Assembly (NCBI GenBank): GCA_022510815.1
Contig: JAFLST010000005.1
Span: 1 to 64,000, forward strand
From: Christensenellaceae bacterium
GTDB taxonomy: Bacteria; Bacillota; Clostridia; Christensenellales; Aristaeellaceae
Length of the DNA: 64,000 nt
Direction of reading: 5' to 3'
Shown here: one piece after another, positions 1-8,350 of the stretch
Layout: each line of letters begins with the position of its first letter
Position numbering within the stretch: the stretch's first letter is position 1
Position numbers and translations under genes: made by a program
Notes under the pieces: generated by a model
What the model was told of the DNA's origin: nothing
Databases searched by the model: none
What the model saw: only the letters and a program-made list of their open reading frames with translations

Positions 1-1343
1 CCGTCTGCGGCGAGATCATCGAAGAGGGCGAGGCCATCCCCGCCACCGGGCACACTCCCGGCGAGCCTTCCGGCGCCATCGAACCCACCTGCGCCGAGGA
101 CGGCGCGACGGGCCGCGTGACCTGCACCGTCTGCGGCGAGATCATCGAAGCGGGCGAGGTCGTCCCCGCCACGGGCCATGTCCCCGGCGAACCCGTCAAG
201 GGCTTTGCCGCCACGCACACCGAAGACGGCTTCACCGGCGTTGTCTACTGCACCGTCTGCGGCAAGGTGCTCGAGTCCGGCACGGTCATCCCCGCCGAGG
301 GCCACATCCCCGGCGAGCGCACCGGCGCCAAGGAGCCCACCTGCGCCAAGGACGGCGCCACCGGCACGGTCAAGTGCACCGTCTGCGGCAAGGTGCTGGA
401 GCCGAGCGAATCCATCCCCGCCACGGGCCACACCCCCGGCGAGCTGACCGGCTTTGCCGACCCCACCTGCACCGAGGATGGCTTCACGGGCACCGTCGCC
501 TGCACCGTCTGCGGCGCGGTCATTGACGCGGGCGAGGCCATCCCCGCCACGGGCCACACCCCCGGCGAGGCTGTCGGCGCTGTCGAGCCCACCTGCACGG
601 AGGAAGGCTTCACCGGCACCGTCGCCTGCACCGTCTGCGGCGCGATCATTGACGCGGGCGAGGCCATTCCCGCTGCCGGACACACCCCCGGTCAGCCCCA
701 GAAGGCCGCCGAGCCCACCTGCGTCACGAAGGGCTTCTCCGGCGTGATCTCCTGCGAGGTCTGCGGCAAGATTCTCGAGAGCGGCCACGCCCTCGACACC
801 GTTGACCACACCTTCGCCCAGCCCGAGGACGCCGTCCCGGTCTCCTGCCTGTGGGAGGGCCATTTGGGCACCCGCGTCTGCACGGTCTGCGGCTTCACCC
901 TGCAGGACGAGGTCATCCCCATGATCGCCGAGCACAGCTTCGACAACCACACCTGCGCCATCTGCGGCTGGCGCGAGCCGGGCCTGTATCAGGGCGACGA
1001 GCTGGTCATGACGTGGGACGAGATGGTCGACGCAGGCTACTTCGTCCTCAGTCAGGATCACACCCGCGTGCAGGGCGTGCGCGGCGAGTGCGAGATGGGC
1101 ACGCTGGTCATCGCCGAGGGCGTCGAGTACGTCGGCACCCTGCGCAACAACAGCATTGGCGAGCTGTGGCTCCCCCGCACCCTCACCCAGCTGGAGGACC
1201 CCTTCCTCGGCAACCGCTCCGTCTCCCGCGTGCGGCTGTTCTGCGAGAAGGAGCGCTTCAGCAGCCGGGCCTTCAACCGCAACCTCGGCCTCAAGGAGAT
1301 CGTCCTGATGACCGGCGAGGTCACGGAGTTCAAGAAGAAATAA
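1..1343 (+). CDS. Cys-rich 42-residue-repeat protein, C-terminal part (5' end outside window)
   Basis: The reading frame is open from the first bases, so the start lies upstream. The visible part consists of about six tandem 126-nt (42-residue) repeats, each with a PTC..DGFTGTV.CTVCG core (three Cys, two of them as CxxC) and a GHTPGE segment. Repeat phase can be followed at the GH(T/I/V)PGE codons near 51, 177, 303, 429, 555 and 681, then decays near 807. After them come a Cys-rich linker and a C-terminal segment with TLVIAEGVEYVGTL and LWLPRTLTQLED, which resembles BspA-type leucine-rich repeats. Such arrays are common in large secreted or surface proteins of gut Firmicutes; the spaced Cys and His could bind metal, but this is inference. 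The gene ends TAA and is followed by a strong terminator. Confidence 0.8.
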   Translation, partial: VCGEIIEEGEAIPATGHTPGEPSGAIEPTCAEDGATGRVTCTVCGEIIEAGEVVPATGHVPGEPVKGFAATHTEDGFTGVVYCTVCGKVLESGTVIPAEGHIPGERTGAKEPTCAKDGATGTVKCTVCGKVLEPSESIPATGHTPGELTGFADPTCTEDGFTGTVACTVCGAVIDAGEAIPATGHTPGEAVGAVEPTCTEEGFTGTVACTVCGAIIDAGEAIPAAGHTPGQPQKAAEPTCVTKGFSGVISCEVCGKILESGHALDTVDHTFAQPEDAVPVSCLWEGHLGTRVCTVCGFTLQDEVIPMIAEHSFDNHTCAICGWREPGLYQGDELVMTWDEMVDAGYFVLSQDHTRVQGVRGECEMGTLVIAEGVEYVGTLRNNSIGELWLPRTLTQLEDPFLGNRSVSRVRLFCEKERFSSRAFNRNLGLKEIVLMTGEVTEFKKK

Positions 1344-1357
1344 TCAGCTATCGCGCA

Positions 1358-1390
1358 GGCCGCTGTCCAGCCCGGACAGCGGCCTCTTTT
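1358..1390 (+). terminator. Rho-independent terminator of the repeat protein gene
   Basis: An 11-bp perfect stem, GGCCGCTGTCC pairing with GGACAGCGGCC around a 5-nt loop, is followed by a T-rich stretch, 14 nt after the stop codon. Confidence 0.9.
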
Positions 1391-1714
1391 TCGTTCCGGA
1401 ATCCCCCGGGCGGCGTCGGCTGCCAGCGGCAGGAACAGGCCGAAGGAGGCCCCATGAGGCGCCGAGCGCGGGAAACAGCCGCTTGCCGCGCGACTATGCC
1501 GAATTGCGCTCCCGCCTTTCAATCGAAAGCCGGCGACATGCGCGTCCGTTTTCATGCCCTTGGATACAAAGGGCATCCTGACAGCCGATGGCGGCGGGCG
1601 GGAGACCCACAGATCGCGCAGGGATCGACAGCTGCGGCCTGCGCCGTGCTTAACCCGATGATGGCCGAATCAGGCACCGGACCGACATGGGCCGCGCGCC
1701 CTGTGCCGCCCTCC
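1391..1714. repeat. Intergenic region with family B repeat remnants
   Basis: There is no convincing gene here. The stretch carries pieces of the dispersed family B repeat: a CCCCCGGGCGGCGTCGG segment near 1403 that matches the family B end at 42607, and an H2-type hairpin near 1519-1560 (TTCAATCGAAAGCCGGCGAC, then ATGCGCGTCCG) that matches 42644-42675. A small hairpin TGCCCTT/AAGGGCA follows at about 1555-1572. Confidence 0.6.
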
Positions 1715-2533
1715 TCACAGGAAGGCCCCCTGCCCCACGTCGCCCTCATAGAGCACGCGGGCGGGCTGCCTGCCGGAGCCGTCGATGAGCGCGCACAGGC
1801 CCATGACCGGGTCGGTGACCAGCACCCAGCGATCCCAGCAGTCGATGTGGCGGATCAGCCCGAACCCCGGCAGCGACCAGTCCGGCACCCGGCTGTCCCG
1901 CGGGAAGTGATACAGCCGCTCGCTGGCCGCCGTCCACACGCCGCCCGCCCTGTCCGCGCGGATCGCCCCCGGCAGCCCCGGCAGCGTCGCCACAGGGTCA
2001 TAGCGATCGCCCCGGATCGGCACCCGGCACAAGAGGCACTTGAGGCCGTCCTCCTCCGTCAGGCACAGCACATGCAGCCACCCGCAGGACGCGTCGATCC
2101 GCTGGGCGTTGCCGGGGACGTGGGCCGTCTTCACGGGGCGCAGGTCGGGCAGGGTCAGCAGCCGCACCGTGCCGTCCGCGCCGCCGCACACCGCCACCAT
2201 CCCCATCCCCGGCAGCACGCACATGTCCTGCGGATACACCCCCGCCGGGGTCGTCAGCAGCATCTCCCCGGTGGACGCGTCGCCGAGGGTCAGGCAGTCC
2301 GTGTCCCCCGAGAGCGTCAGGTAGTGCCCTTGCCAGAGCTGCAGCGCCTCGATCCCCGTGTCCACCGGCACCGGCTGCCCGCCCAGCCACAGCTGATGCG
2401 CCCCGTTATCCAGCGCCGCCACCCGGCCGCTCTCCAGCGCGATGTTCGTCACGCACGCCAGCGGGCACTCCGCCCTCCGCCAGTTGCGCTCCAGCATGAT
2501 CAGCCCCTCGCCGCACCCCAGCAGGATGGCCAT
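1715..2533 (-). CDS. Hypothetical protein with beta-propeller-like repeats
   Basis: A 272-residue protein that I do not recognise. The sequence is a succession of short beta-rich blocks with W, GD and LPG turns (for example TLSGDTDCLTLGDASTGEML, VAVCGGADGTVRLLTLPDL, VLVTDPVMGLCALIDGSG), which is the look of WD40/YncE-like propellers with about one blade per 40-45 residues. There is no signal peptide or membrane segment, so a cytosolic location is likely. The ATG at 2533 was chosen over an upstream in-frame start because a GGAGGTGGAG ribosome site ends 3 nt before it. It is divergent from the TSCPD gene and probably monocistronic. Function unknown. Confidence 0.65.
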   Translation of the reverse strand: MAILLGCGEGLIMLERNWRRAECPLACVTNIALESGRVAALDNGAHQLWLGGQPVPVDTGIEALQLWQGHYLTLSGDTDCLTLGDASTGEMLLTTPAGVYPQDMCVLPGMGMVAVCGGADGTVRLLTLPDLRPVKTAHVPGNAQRIDASCGWLHVLCLTEEDGLKCLLCRVPIRGDRYDPVATLPGLPGAIRADRAGGVWTAASERLYHFPRDSRVPDWSLPGFGLIRHIDCWDRWVLVTDPVMGLCALIDGSGRQPARVLYEGDVGQGAFL

Positions 2534-2784
2534 GCGCTCCACCTCCACAGCCAGCGTATGCCTTTTGCGCCTGTCAGGTGCTTGGCGGGCGGTCGTCAAA
2601 GGCAGGCCCTTGTCGAGGAGAGCAGGCACGCTCTGTCCGATACCCGCCGCGGGGATCGTCGGCGTATGGCCCCTCCGACGCCTCCCGAAGGTTTGCTGAT
2701 TGTCTGCCCTGTCAGGCAGGAATCCGCTCCTGCATGGCGAATAAGAGAAGTTGGTATAATTTACGACACGAAAGGACGATGCTT
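2534..2784. promoter_or_regulatory. Divergent intergenic region with a -10 element and family B remnant
   Basis: A TATAAT -10 box (2755-2760) lies 24 nt before the TSCPD start; no good -35 box is visible 17 nt upstream. The interval 2598-2700 repeats the order of the family B element at 23488-23670: AAAGGCAGGCC, a TCCGATACC loop, an H3-type hairpin GTCGGCGTATGGCCCCTCCGAC, and CTCCCGAAGGTTT. Confidence 0.55.
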
Positions 2785-3024
2785 ATGTTCACCTACAAGA
2801 CCAACGGCACCTGCTCCACGCAGATCGACCTCGAGATTCAGGACGGCGTCATCACCTACTGCAAGTTCACCCGCGGCTGCGCCGGCAACACCGAGGGCCT
2901 CGCGCGCATGGTCATCGGTCAGAAGGCCGACGAGGTCGCCAAGCGTCTCGAGGGCGTTCCCTGCCGCGGCACCACCTCCTGCCCCGATCAGCTCAGCAAG
3001 GCCATCAAGGCGTACACGGCGTAA
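2785..3024 (+). CDS. TSCPD domain-containing protein (TIGR03905-type)
   Basis: A 79-residue protein that is essentially one TSCPD domain. The domain is known as a C-terminal appendage of B12-dependent and other ribonucleotide reductases and as a stand-alone Clostridia protein (TIGR03905). Visible marks are the GTCSTQIDLEI start, a CKFTRGCAGNTEGL core and the diagnostic TTSCPDQLSKAI motif; its five Cys may bind metal. Two in-frame ATGs exist (2779 and 2785); AAAGGA at 2771-2776 gives 8-nt spacing to 2785 and only 2 nt to 2779, so 2785 is preferred. The biochemical role of stand-alone TSCPD proteins is not established. A family A hairpin follows the gene. Confidence 0.85.
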   Translation: MFTYKTNGTCSTQIDLEIQDGVITYCKFTRGCAGNTEGLARMVIGQKADEVAKRLEGVPCRGTTSCPDQLSKAIKAYTA

Positions 3025-3052
3025 CGGGAGCCGGGAGAGCACCTATGGAACG

Positions 3053-3139
3053 GCGGGAGGCGGCTCGATGGAGCGAGTCCCTCAGGCCGACGATGCCCGG
3101 GGACAGGCAGCGCCTCCCGCAGCCCTCCCGAAAAGCCCT
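3053..3139 (+). repeat. Family A intergenic hairpin repeat, copy 1
   Basis: GCGGGAGGCG (3053-3062) pairs perfectly with CGCCTCCCGC (3111-3120); the tail CCCTCCCGAAAAGC follows. This hairpin-plus-tail order recurs at 10150-10217, 14135-14180, 30586-30643 and 57896-58043, always 3' of a gene and in its orientation, here after the TSCPD gene. Confidence 0.7.
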
Positions 3140-3399
3140 TCGACCATCGCGATGGTGATTGAAGCTGAGCGCCGACATGGAATCTGACGCCAATGGGGTT
3201 ATCGGGGGTCTGCTCCGCGGGCTATACCCTATACCCTCTTTGTCTTTGTCCTTGTCTTTGTCTTCTTCTTTTTCTTTGTATTTGTCTTTGTCTTTGTATT
3301 GCGGTCTTTTCCGGTCTTCCGGTGACTTCAAGCGTCTTTTGTCAGTCACCTGTCATCCCGATGGCAGTGCAGATACATTCCGAAAGGAGATTTTTCCCT
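3140..3399 (+). promoter_or_regulatory. Leader region of the helicase gene with TCTTTG simple repeat
   Basis: An H2-type family B fragment lies at about 3150-3192. At 3236-3299 there is a 64-nt low-complexity pyrimidine tract built from TCTTTG/TATTTG units, preceded by a tandem TATACCC (3223-3236). It precedes the helicase by about 100 nt and may be an untranslated leader; no protein-like reading frame was found in it. Confidence 0.6.
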
Positions 3400-4581
3400 T
3401 TGCCAGATACCGAAGTTTTCCCCACATCCTTTGACGAGATGGACCTGTCGAAGGAGATTTTGCGCGCGATTGCCGACATGGGCTTTGAGGCGCCGTCGAC
3501 GGTGCAGCTCAAGACCATCCCGCTGATGATGCGCGGCGCGGACATCAACGCCATCGCCCCCACCGGCACCGGCAAGACCTGCGCCTTCGGCATCCCGATG
3601 CTGGAATATGTGCAGCTTGGCGACAGCCGCATTCAGGAGGTCGTGCTGGCCCCGACCCGCGAGCTGGCCCTGCAGATCGGCGACGAGCTGACCCGGCTGG
3701 CCAAGTACATCAAGGGCGTGCGCATCGCGGTGCTCTACGGCGGGCAGCCCATCTCCCGGCAGCTGAGCGCCATCAAGCGCAAGCCCCAGATCATCGTGGC
3801 GACCCCCGGCCGCCTGCTCGACCACATTGACCGGGGCAACCTCCGGCTGGACGCGGTGCACACCATGGTGCTTGACGAGGCCGACGAGATGCTGAACATG
3901 GGCTTCGTCAAGGACGTGACGAAGATCATCGAATACACGCCCAATGACCGGCAGCTCGTGCTCTTCTCCGCCACCACCAATCAGGACGTGCTGACCATCG
4001 CGTGGAAGTATCAGCACGAGCCGGTGGAGATCACCGTTGAGGCCACCAAGGCGGACAGGCCGCAGATCGCCCAGTACGTCATCGCCACCGAGCGCGACCG
4101 CAAGATCGACGATCTGCTCTACCTGCTGGATTCCGACGTGTACCAGCGGGTGATGATCTTCTGCAACACCAAGTTCATGACGGACAAGCTCACCAGCCGC
4201 CTCAAGAAGGACGGCTACAGCGCCGAGTGCCTCCACGGCGACATCCGCCAGAGCCAGCGCAACGTGGTGATGAGCGACTTCCGCAAGGGCAAGTTCCCGA
4301 TCCTCGTCTCCACGGACGTGGCGGCCCGCGGCATCGACGTGGACGACGTGGAGGCCGTGATCAACTTCGACCTGCCCGCGGAGAACGAATACTACCTGCA
4401 CCGCATCGGCCGCACGGGCCGCGCCCACAAGCACGGCGTGAGCTTCTCGCTGGTGACCTTTCAGGAGAGCGTGCGCATGGACGAGATTCTCAAGTACATG
4501 ATTGCCAAGCCCACGCCCCTGCACTTCGAGGACGGGGTGCTCCGGCAGGAGAGCGGCGAGGCGTTCTTCGAGCATATCTGA
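3400..4581 (+). CDS. DEAD-box ATP-dependent RNA helicase
   Basis: A 393-residue two-RecA-domain helicase, probably acting in RNA unwinding (ribosome assembly, mRNA turnover or cold adaptation). Motifs in order: Q motif FDEMDLSKEILRAI..MGF..P..VQ, Walker A APTGTGKT, Ia PTRELALQ, Ib TPGRLLDH, II VLDEADEM, III SATTNQD, IV MIFCNTK, V TDVAARGIDVDDV, VI YLHRIGRTGRA. It is short: there is no C-terminal RNA-binding extension. A TTG start at 3400 is proposed because AAAGGAG ends 10 nt before it and the frame then includes the Q-motif Phe; the first ATG (3439) would cut into the Q motif. The next gene follows after 10 nt, so the two are probably cotranscribed. Confidence 0.9.
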   Translation: MPDTEVFPTSFDEMDLSKEILRAIADMGFEAPSTVQLKTIPLMMRGADINAIAPTGTGKTCAFGIPMLEYVQLGDSRIQEVVLAPTRELALQIGDELTRLAKYIKGVRIAVLYGGQPISRQLSAIKRKPQIIVATPGRLLDHIDRGNLRLDAVHTMVLDEADEMLNMGFVKDVTKIIEYTPNDRQLVLFSATTNQDVLTIAWKYQHEPVEITVEATKADRPQIAQYVIATERDRKIDDLLYLLDSDVYQRVMIFCNTKFMTDKLTSRLKKDGYSAECLHGDIRQSQRNVVMSDFRKGKFPILVSTDVAARGIDVDDVEAVINFDLPAENEYYLHRIGRTGRAHKHGVSFSLVTFQESVRMDEILKYMIAKPTPLHFEDGVLRQESGEAFFEHI

Positions 4582-4591
4582 GGAGGGTACC

Positions 4592-5215
4592 ATGAGGCTG
4601 AACGTCCAATCCCGCCTGAACGAGTTTCTGGAGGCCGCCCCCGGCATCGAGGGCCGCGAATCCATGCAGCTGCCGGACGCTGTGCTTGAGACGGACGACA
4701 TCCGCATCGTCATGATCAGCGAGGCGGTGCCGAAGAACCCTGACGATTTCTTCTACAGCCGGAATCCGGACGCAGCGTACCTCTCCACGGCCATCCCGAT
4801 TCTCAACGAAGCCGGGCTCGACGTGCGCGGGATGGACGACGTGATTCACCGCGGCATCTACATCACCACCGCGATCAAGACCCCCAAGGAGGGCTATGCC
4901 GTCCCGACTGGGGTCATCGCCAGCCAGCTGCCCATTCTCGAGCAGGAGCTGGCGCTGTTCAGCCATTTGAAGGCCATCCTGCTGATGGGCGATGTGGCGA
5001 AAAAGGCCTTCAACATGATCGCCCGGAAGCGTACCGGCAAAAACCTGATACCCAGCCAGCCCACCTATCGCATCCGCGGAAACGAATACATGCTCGACGG
5101 CATCCGCGTCTTCCCCTCTTACATCATCACGGGCGGCAACCTGCTGATCGAGAAGGGCAAGATCGCGACCATCCGGGAGGATATCGCCTCCGCCATGGCA
5201 CTGTTGAAGCCGTAA
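4592..5215 (+). CDS. Uracil-DNA glycosylase superfamily protein
   Basis: A 207-residue protein with the general layout of the uracil-DNA-glycosylase-like fold. An N-terminal strand VMISEAVPKNPDDFFYS replaces the usual GEAPG type motif, ITTAIKTPKEGY occupies the position of the water-activating segment, LPILEQELALF and AILLMGDVAKKAF match the central helix and strand, and a late FPSYIITGGNLL segment stands where the His-containing loop is expected, without an obvious His. It could remove uracil or another damaged base, or have lost glycosylase activity. GGAGGG precedes the ATG. It lies 10 nt after the helicase stop, probably in the same transcript. Confidence 0.6.
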   Translation: MRLNVQSRLNEFLEAAPGIEGRESMQLPDAVLETDDIRIVMISEAVPKNPDDFFYSRNPDAAYLSTAIPILNEAGLDVRGMDDVIHRGIYITTAIKTPKEGYAVPTGVIASQLPILEQELALFSHLKAILLMGDVAKKAFNMIARKRTGKNLIPSQPTYRIRGNEYMLDGIRVFPSYIITGGNLLIEKGKIATIREDIASAMALLKP

Positions 5216-5232
5216 GCGCAGAAGCGCAGCAA

Positions 5233-5262
5233 AGCCGGGACGTCTGCCGCCCCGGCTCTTAT
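5233..5262 (+). terminator. Possible terminator after the glycosylase-like gene
   Basis: AGCCGGG pairs with CCCGGCT across an 11-nt loop, followed by CTTATAT. The T run is weak. Confidence 0.45.
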
Positions 5263-5288
5263 ATGATACCTGACACGATGATTCCCGC

Positions 5289-5335
5289 AAAAAACCGGTT
5301 CCCCGGGCCAAGCGCCATGGAGAACCGGCTTTTTG
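5289..5335. terminator. Bidirectional terminator between convergent genes
   Basis: CCGGTTC (5295-5301) pairs with GAACCGG (5322-5328). An A run precedes and a T run follows, so it can end both the plus-strand glycosylase transcript and the minus-strand mannosidase transcript. Confidence 0.8.
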
Positions 5336-5343
5336 CTGCTCGT

Positions 5344-8300
5344 TTACAGCGGGATGACCCGCAGCGTCTTGATCTCGAAGGGCTTCAGGGTGAGCGTCAG
5401 CGTGTCGCCATGGCCCAGCGGCGTGCCCGTTTCCTCCTCCGCCATGTCGCACTCGCAGACGTCGGCGGCGAAGGGCAGGTGCAGCGTGGCCTTGGCGGAC
5501 GCGCGCTTGGCTTCGTACAGGCGCAGGATCATGCCATGGCCGTCATCGGCGGGCTTCACCGTTTCGAGGACGGCGCCATCGGCCCAGAGGCCGCTCTTCT
5601 CCTCGCAGGAGCCGGCAAGCAGCACCGGCGGGCAGTTCAGGGCGTACCCTTCCTCGGTCACGCCGCTGCTCTGGAAGGCCGCCGCCATGGGATACAGGCT
5701 GTAGGTGAAGGCGTGCTCGCCCCGGTCGCAGGTGTCGTCGGGCACCAGCGGCGCGCGCAGCAGGGTCAGCGCCAGCTCGCCACGGTTCGCCGAGCAGCCG
5801 TAGATGCCGTCGTTGAGCAGGGCAAAGCCGCGGTTTTCCTCGCACAGGGCGGAATAGCGGTGCTGGCAGCGCTCGTAGCGGTCGGCGGCGTAGCGATTGG
5901 AGAGATGGGCCGGGCGGGCGATGTAGCCGAACTGAATCTCATGCAGGGCGTTCTCCGCCAGCACATTGCTCTCGAAGTGCACCTTGAGCATCTTGCGCCG
6001 CTCGTGCCAGTCGACCTTGGTTTCAAAGTCCACCCGGCGGCTGGAGGCCATCAGGCGGATGACCTGCGTGGCGCGGCTGGCCCCGAAGGCGCGCTCCACC
6101 GTGATCTCGCAGCACTCGGGCGTGTTCCGGGTCAGCGCTGCCTTGGCGGCGAACGCGTTCTCCATCAGACCCTCGGGCCAGTCACGGCTCAGCTCCCACG
6201 CGTCGTACACCGTTTCCACGTTCTTGTACAGCCGCCAGTCGTTCATGACCTGCCCGGGCTCCAGCAGCTCGGCGCCGTTTTCCTTGTCCAGCAGGCTCAC
6301 GATGCGGCCCTGAGCGTCCACCGTCAGGCGCAGGCAGGCGTTCTCCATGAGGATGCGGCCATGCTGCTCCTCGGCCCGCGCGTCCTGCGGCTGGGGCACG
6401 GCCTGATCGAGGGCGGCGACGCCAGCCGCGGGCAGACGAGCATATTGCCACGCGCCGTCCGGGAGACGGAGCCATTCCTCGCGTGCAAAGGGCAGGGGGT
6501 TCCACGCGACGGTGCCCGCGCCGACCCTGACGCCATAGACCTGCTTCACCAGCTCGGGAATGAGGGCCTGCAGGACGTCAATCCAGCGGGCCAGCGAATC
6601 GCAGGTCTCCTTGTGCACCCGGGCGATGCCCACGCCGCCCGCCAGATCATGGAACTGGGACAGCAGCAGATCGGCCCACGCGCCATGAATCTGATCCGCG
6701 CAGGGGTTCTCCGGCAGCAGGCTCACCAGCCGCTCCACGTCCCGCAGGACGAACTCCAGCCGCCGCATGAGCGCCTTTTGCCTGCGCTGCGCGGTGTAGG
6801 TGCCCCGGTGCCACGGCAGATACATCTCGCCAACCCAGCGGTTCTTCACGCCTTGGCTCTCGATCCGCTCGAAGTATTCCCTCAGCCCGCCGTACTGGGT
6901 GCGGGGCACGCCCTCCAGATCGGTCAGCCGCCGCGCCATCTCCACAAAGTCGCGGGTGGGGCCGCCGCCGCCGTCGCCGTAGCCGTAGGGGTAGAGCATG
7001 GTATCAATGTCGGTTTTCTGAACGCGATCCTGCTCCCAGCGCTGATGCAGGGAGAGCGGGTCGATGGGCGCGTTGTTCTTCATGAAGGACAGGGCCAGAA
7101 TCGACGTGCCGTCGATGCCCTCCCACCAGAAGTGCTGGTAGGGGAACCGTTCCGCCTCGGGATCGGCCCGCAGCAGCTTCTGGCTGGCGAAATAGGGCAC
7201 GCCCATCTTTTTCATGATCTGGGGCAGCGCGCCCGAGAAGCCGAAGGTATCCGGCTGCCAGCCCACCCTCGTCTCGCTGCCGAGGTTCTCCCGATACCAT
7301 TTCTTGCCCCACTTAAGCTGCCGGATCAGGCTCTCGCCCGAGGGCATGTTGGTATCGCATTCCACATAGAAGGCGCCCTCCGGCAGGATCTGCCCGCGCT
7401 CGGCAGCCGCCACCGTGCGGCCCCACAGCTCGGCGTCCCGCTCCTTGAGCGTGTCCATCAGCGCGGGCTCGCACAGGAGGAAGCGGTATTCGGGATACTC
7501 CTCCATCAGGGTCAGCTGGTTGGAATAGGTGCGCACCGACTTGTGGCATGTCTCCTCGAAGGGCCAGAGCCACGCGAGGTCGATGTGGGACTGTCCGATG
7601 ATCCACATCAGCGGCGCGGTGGAACCGTTGTGGCAGCTGAGCGCCTCCTTCAGCGCCTCCCGTGCCTGACGGAAGCTCTCCTGCCGCTGGTCAAAGGGCA
7701 GCTCAAAATCGGCGATGTGGGTGAAGTCCATGAGCGCCTTGGCGACCTTCTGCGCCCGCAGGCTGTTGTCCGGCAGGGCCTGCAGAAGGCGGTCGAGCGT
7801 CACGACGTCGATGAGGAGCTGATAGGCGTCCTCGTTCCAGACCGCGACGATGGTATCCCCCACCACGCACTGGGCCTCCGGGGTCTCGGGGATCGCCCGG
7901 CGCTCCGGGGGGCAGGGATCGAGGTTCTCAAGGCGCGCGCCATGACCGGCATAGGTCTCGATTTGCAGGTGGAAGCGCTCCCCTGCCCTGGCCTCCCGGG
8001 TCAGCGTGACATAGGGATGCCCCTTGTCGACCGAGCCGATGGCCTTGCCGTTGGAATAGACCAGCTGCTCGCCGCCCACGTTGCTCAGCAGCACGACGCG
8101 CTTCCCCTCGCATTCGGGGCCCAGCGTCACGTCGCCGATGAACCACGCGTACTCCCAGCATTGTCCCCACTTTTCCCCGACGGGGAACGGGCGGCGGGCA
8201 TGTCCCTCCGCCTGCTCGCGCGTCAGGTGGTCAAAGGTCGTGAATCCCTCGAAGGATACCTTGCCGACGGGAACAAACTGATGCCGGAACAGCTCGGTCC

Positions 8301-8346
8301 GCCACGCCTTGAGGCGCTGCGCAGATTGACGGCCTAAATCCAGCAT
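5344..8346 (-). CDS. Alpha-mannosidase, glycoside hydrolase family 38
   Basis: A 1000-residue GH38 retaining alpha-mannosidase, a zinc enzyme that removes terminal alpha-linked mannose. An N-terminal beta domain (1-240) precedes the catalytic barrel. The barrel has the HxD zinc motif GQSHIDLAWLWP (His254, Asp256) and the nucleophile segment GWQPDTFGFSGALPQI (Asp366). A YGYGDGGGGPTRDF loop, a linking three-helix region and a large C-terminal beta-sandwich follow. There is no signal peptide, so it acts in the cytoplasm on imported glycans. The ATG lies 4 nt from the stop of the upstream hypothetical gene, so the two are translationally linked at the 3' end of the inositol operon, which hints at a mannosylated inositol substrate. 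That substrate is inference. Confidence 0.93.
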   Translation of the reverse strand: MLDLGRQSAQRLKAWRTELFRHQFVPVGKVSFEGFTTFDHLTREQAEGHARRPFPVGEKWGQCWEYAWFIGDVTLGPECEGKRVVLLSNVGGEQLVYSNGKAIGSVDKGHPYVTLTREARAGERFHLQIETYAGHGARLENLDPCPPERRAIPETPEAQCVVGDTIVAVWNEDAYQLLIDVVTLDRLLQALPDNSLRAQKVAKALMDFTHIADFELPFDQRQESFRQAREALKEALSCHNGSTAPLMWIIGQSHIDLAWLWPFEETCHKSVRTYSNQLTLMEEYPEYRFLLCEPALMDTLKERDAELWGRTVAAAERGQILPEGAFYVECDTNMPSGESLIRQLKWGKKWYRENLGSETRVGWQPDTFGFSGALPQIMKKMGVPYFASQKLLRADPEAERFPYQHFWWEGIDGTSILALSFMKNNAPIDPLSLHQRWEQDRVQKTDIDTMLYPYGYGDGGGGPTRDFVEMARRLTDLEGVPRTQYGGLREYFERIESQGVKNRWVGEMYLPWHRGTYTAQRRQKALMRRLEFVLRDVERLVSLLPENPCADQIHGAWADLLLSQFHDLAGGVGIARVHKETCDSLARWIDVLQALIPELVKQVYGVRVGAGTVAWNPLPFAREEWLRLPDGAWQYARLPAAGVAALDQAVPQPQDARAEEQHGRILMENACLRLTVDAQGRIVSLLDKENGAELLEPGQVMNDWRLYKNVETVYDAWELSRDWPEGLMENAFAAKAALTRNTPECCEITVERAFGASRATQVIRLMASSRRVDFETKVDWHERRKMLKVHFESNVLAENALHEIQFGYIARPAHLSNRYAADRYERCQHRYSALCEENRGFALLNDGIYGCSANRGELALTLLRAPLVPDDTCDRGEHAFTYSLYPMAAAFQSSGVTEEGYALNCPPVLLAGSCEEKSGLWADGAVLETVKPADDGHGMILRLYEAKRASAKATLHLPFAADVCECDMAEEETGTPLGHGDTLTLTLKPFEIKTLRVIPL

Positions 8347-8350
8347 GGCG

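Noticed and set aside
1-830. Tandem 126-bp repeats considered as a CRISPR or satellite array
   Set aside because: The units are in frame, encode a conserved 42-residue motif and vary at synonymous positions, so they are protein repeats.
851-3187. A very long plus-strand open frame (778 codons) across several genes
   Set aside because: It runs antisense or out of frame through the repeat protein, terminator, propeller gene and TSCPD gene. Its composition (Arg/Pro/Ala-rich) is that of an alternative frame in GC-rich DNA.
5263-8337. A 1024-codon plus-strand open frame opposite the GH38 gene
   Set aside because: It is antisense to the GH38 gene, whose catalytic motifs are intact; the frame has no recognisable protein features.
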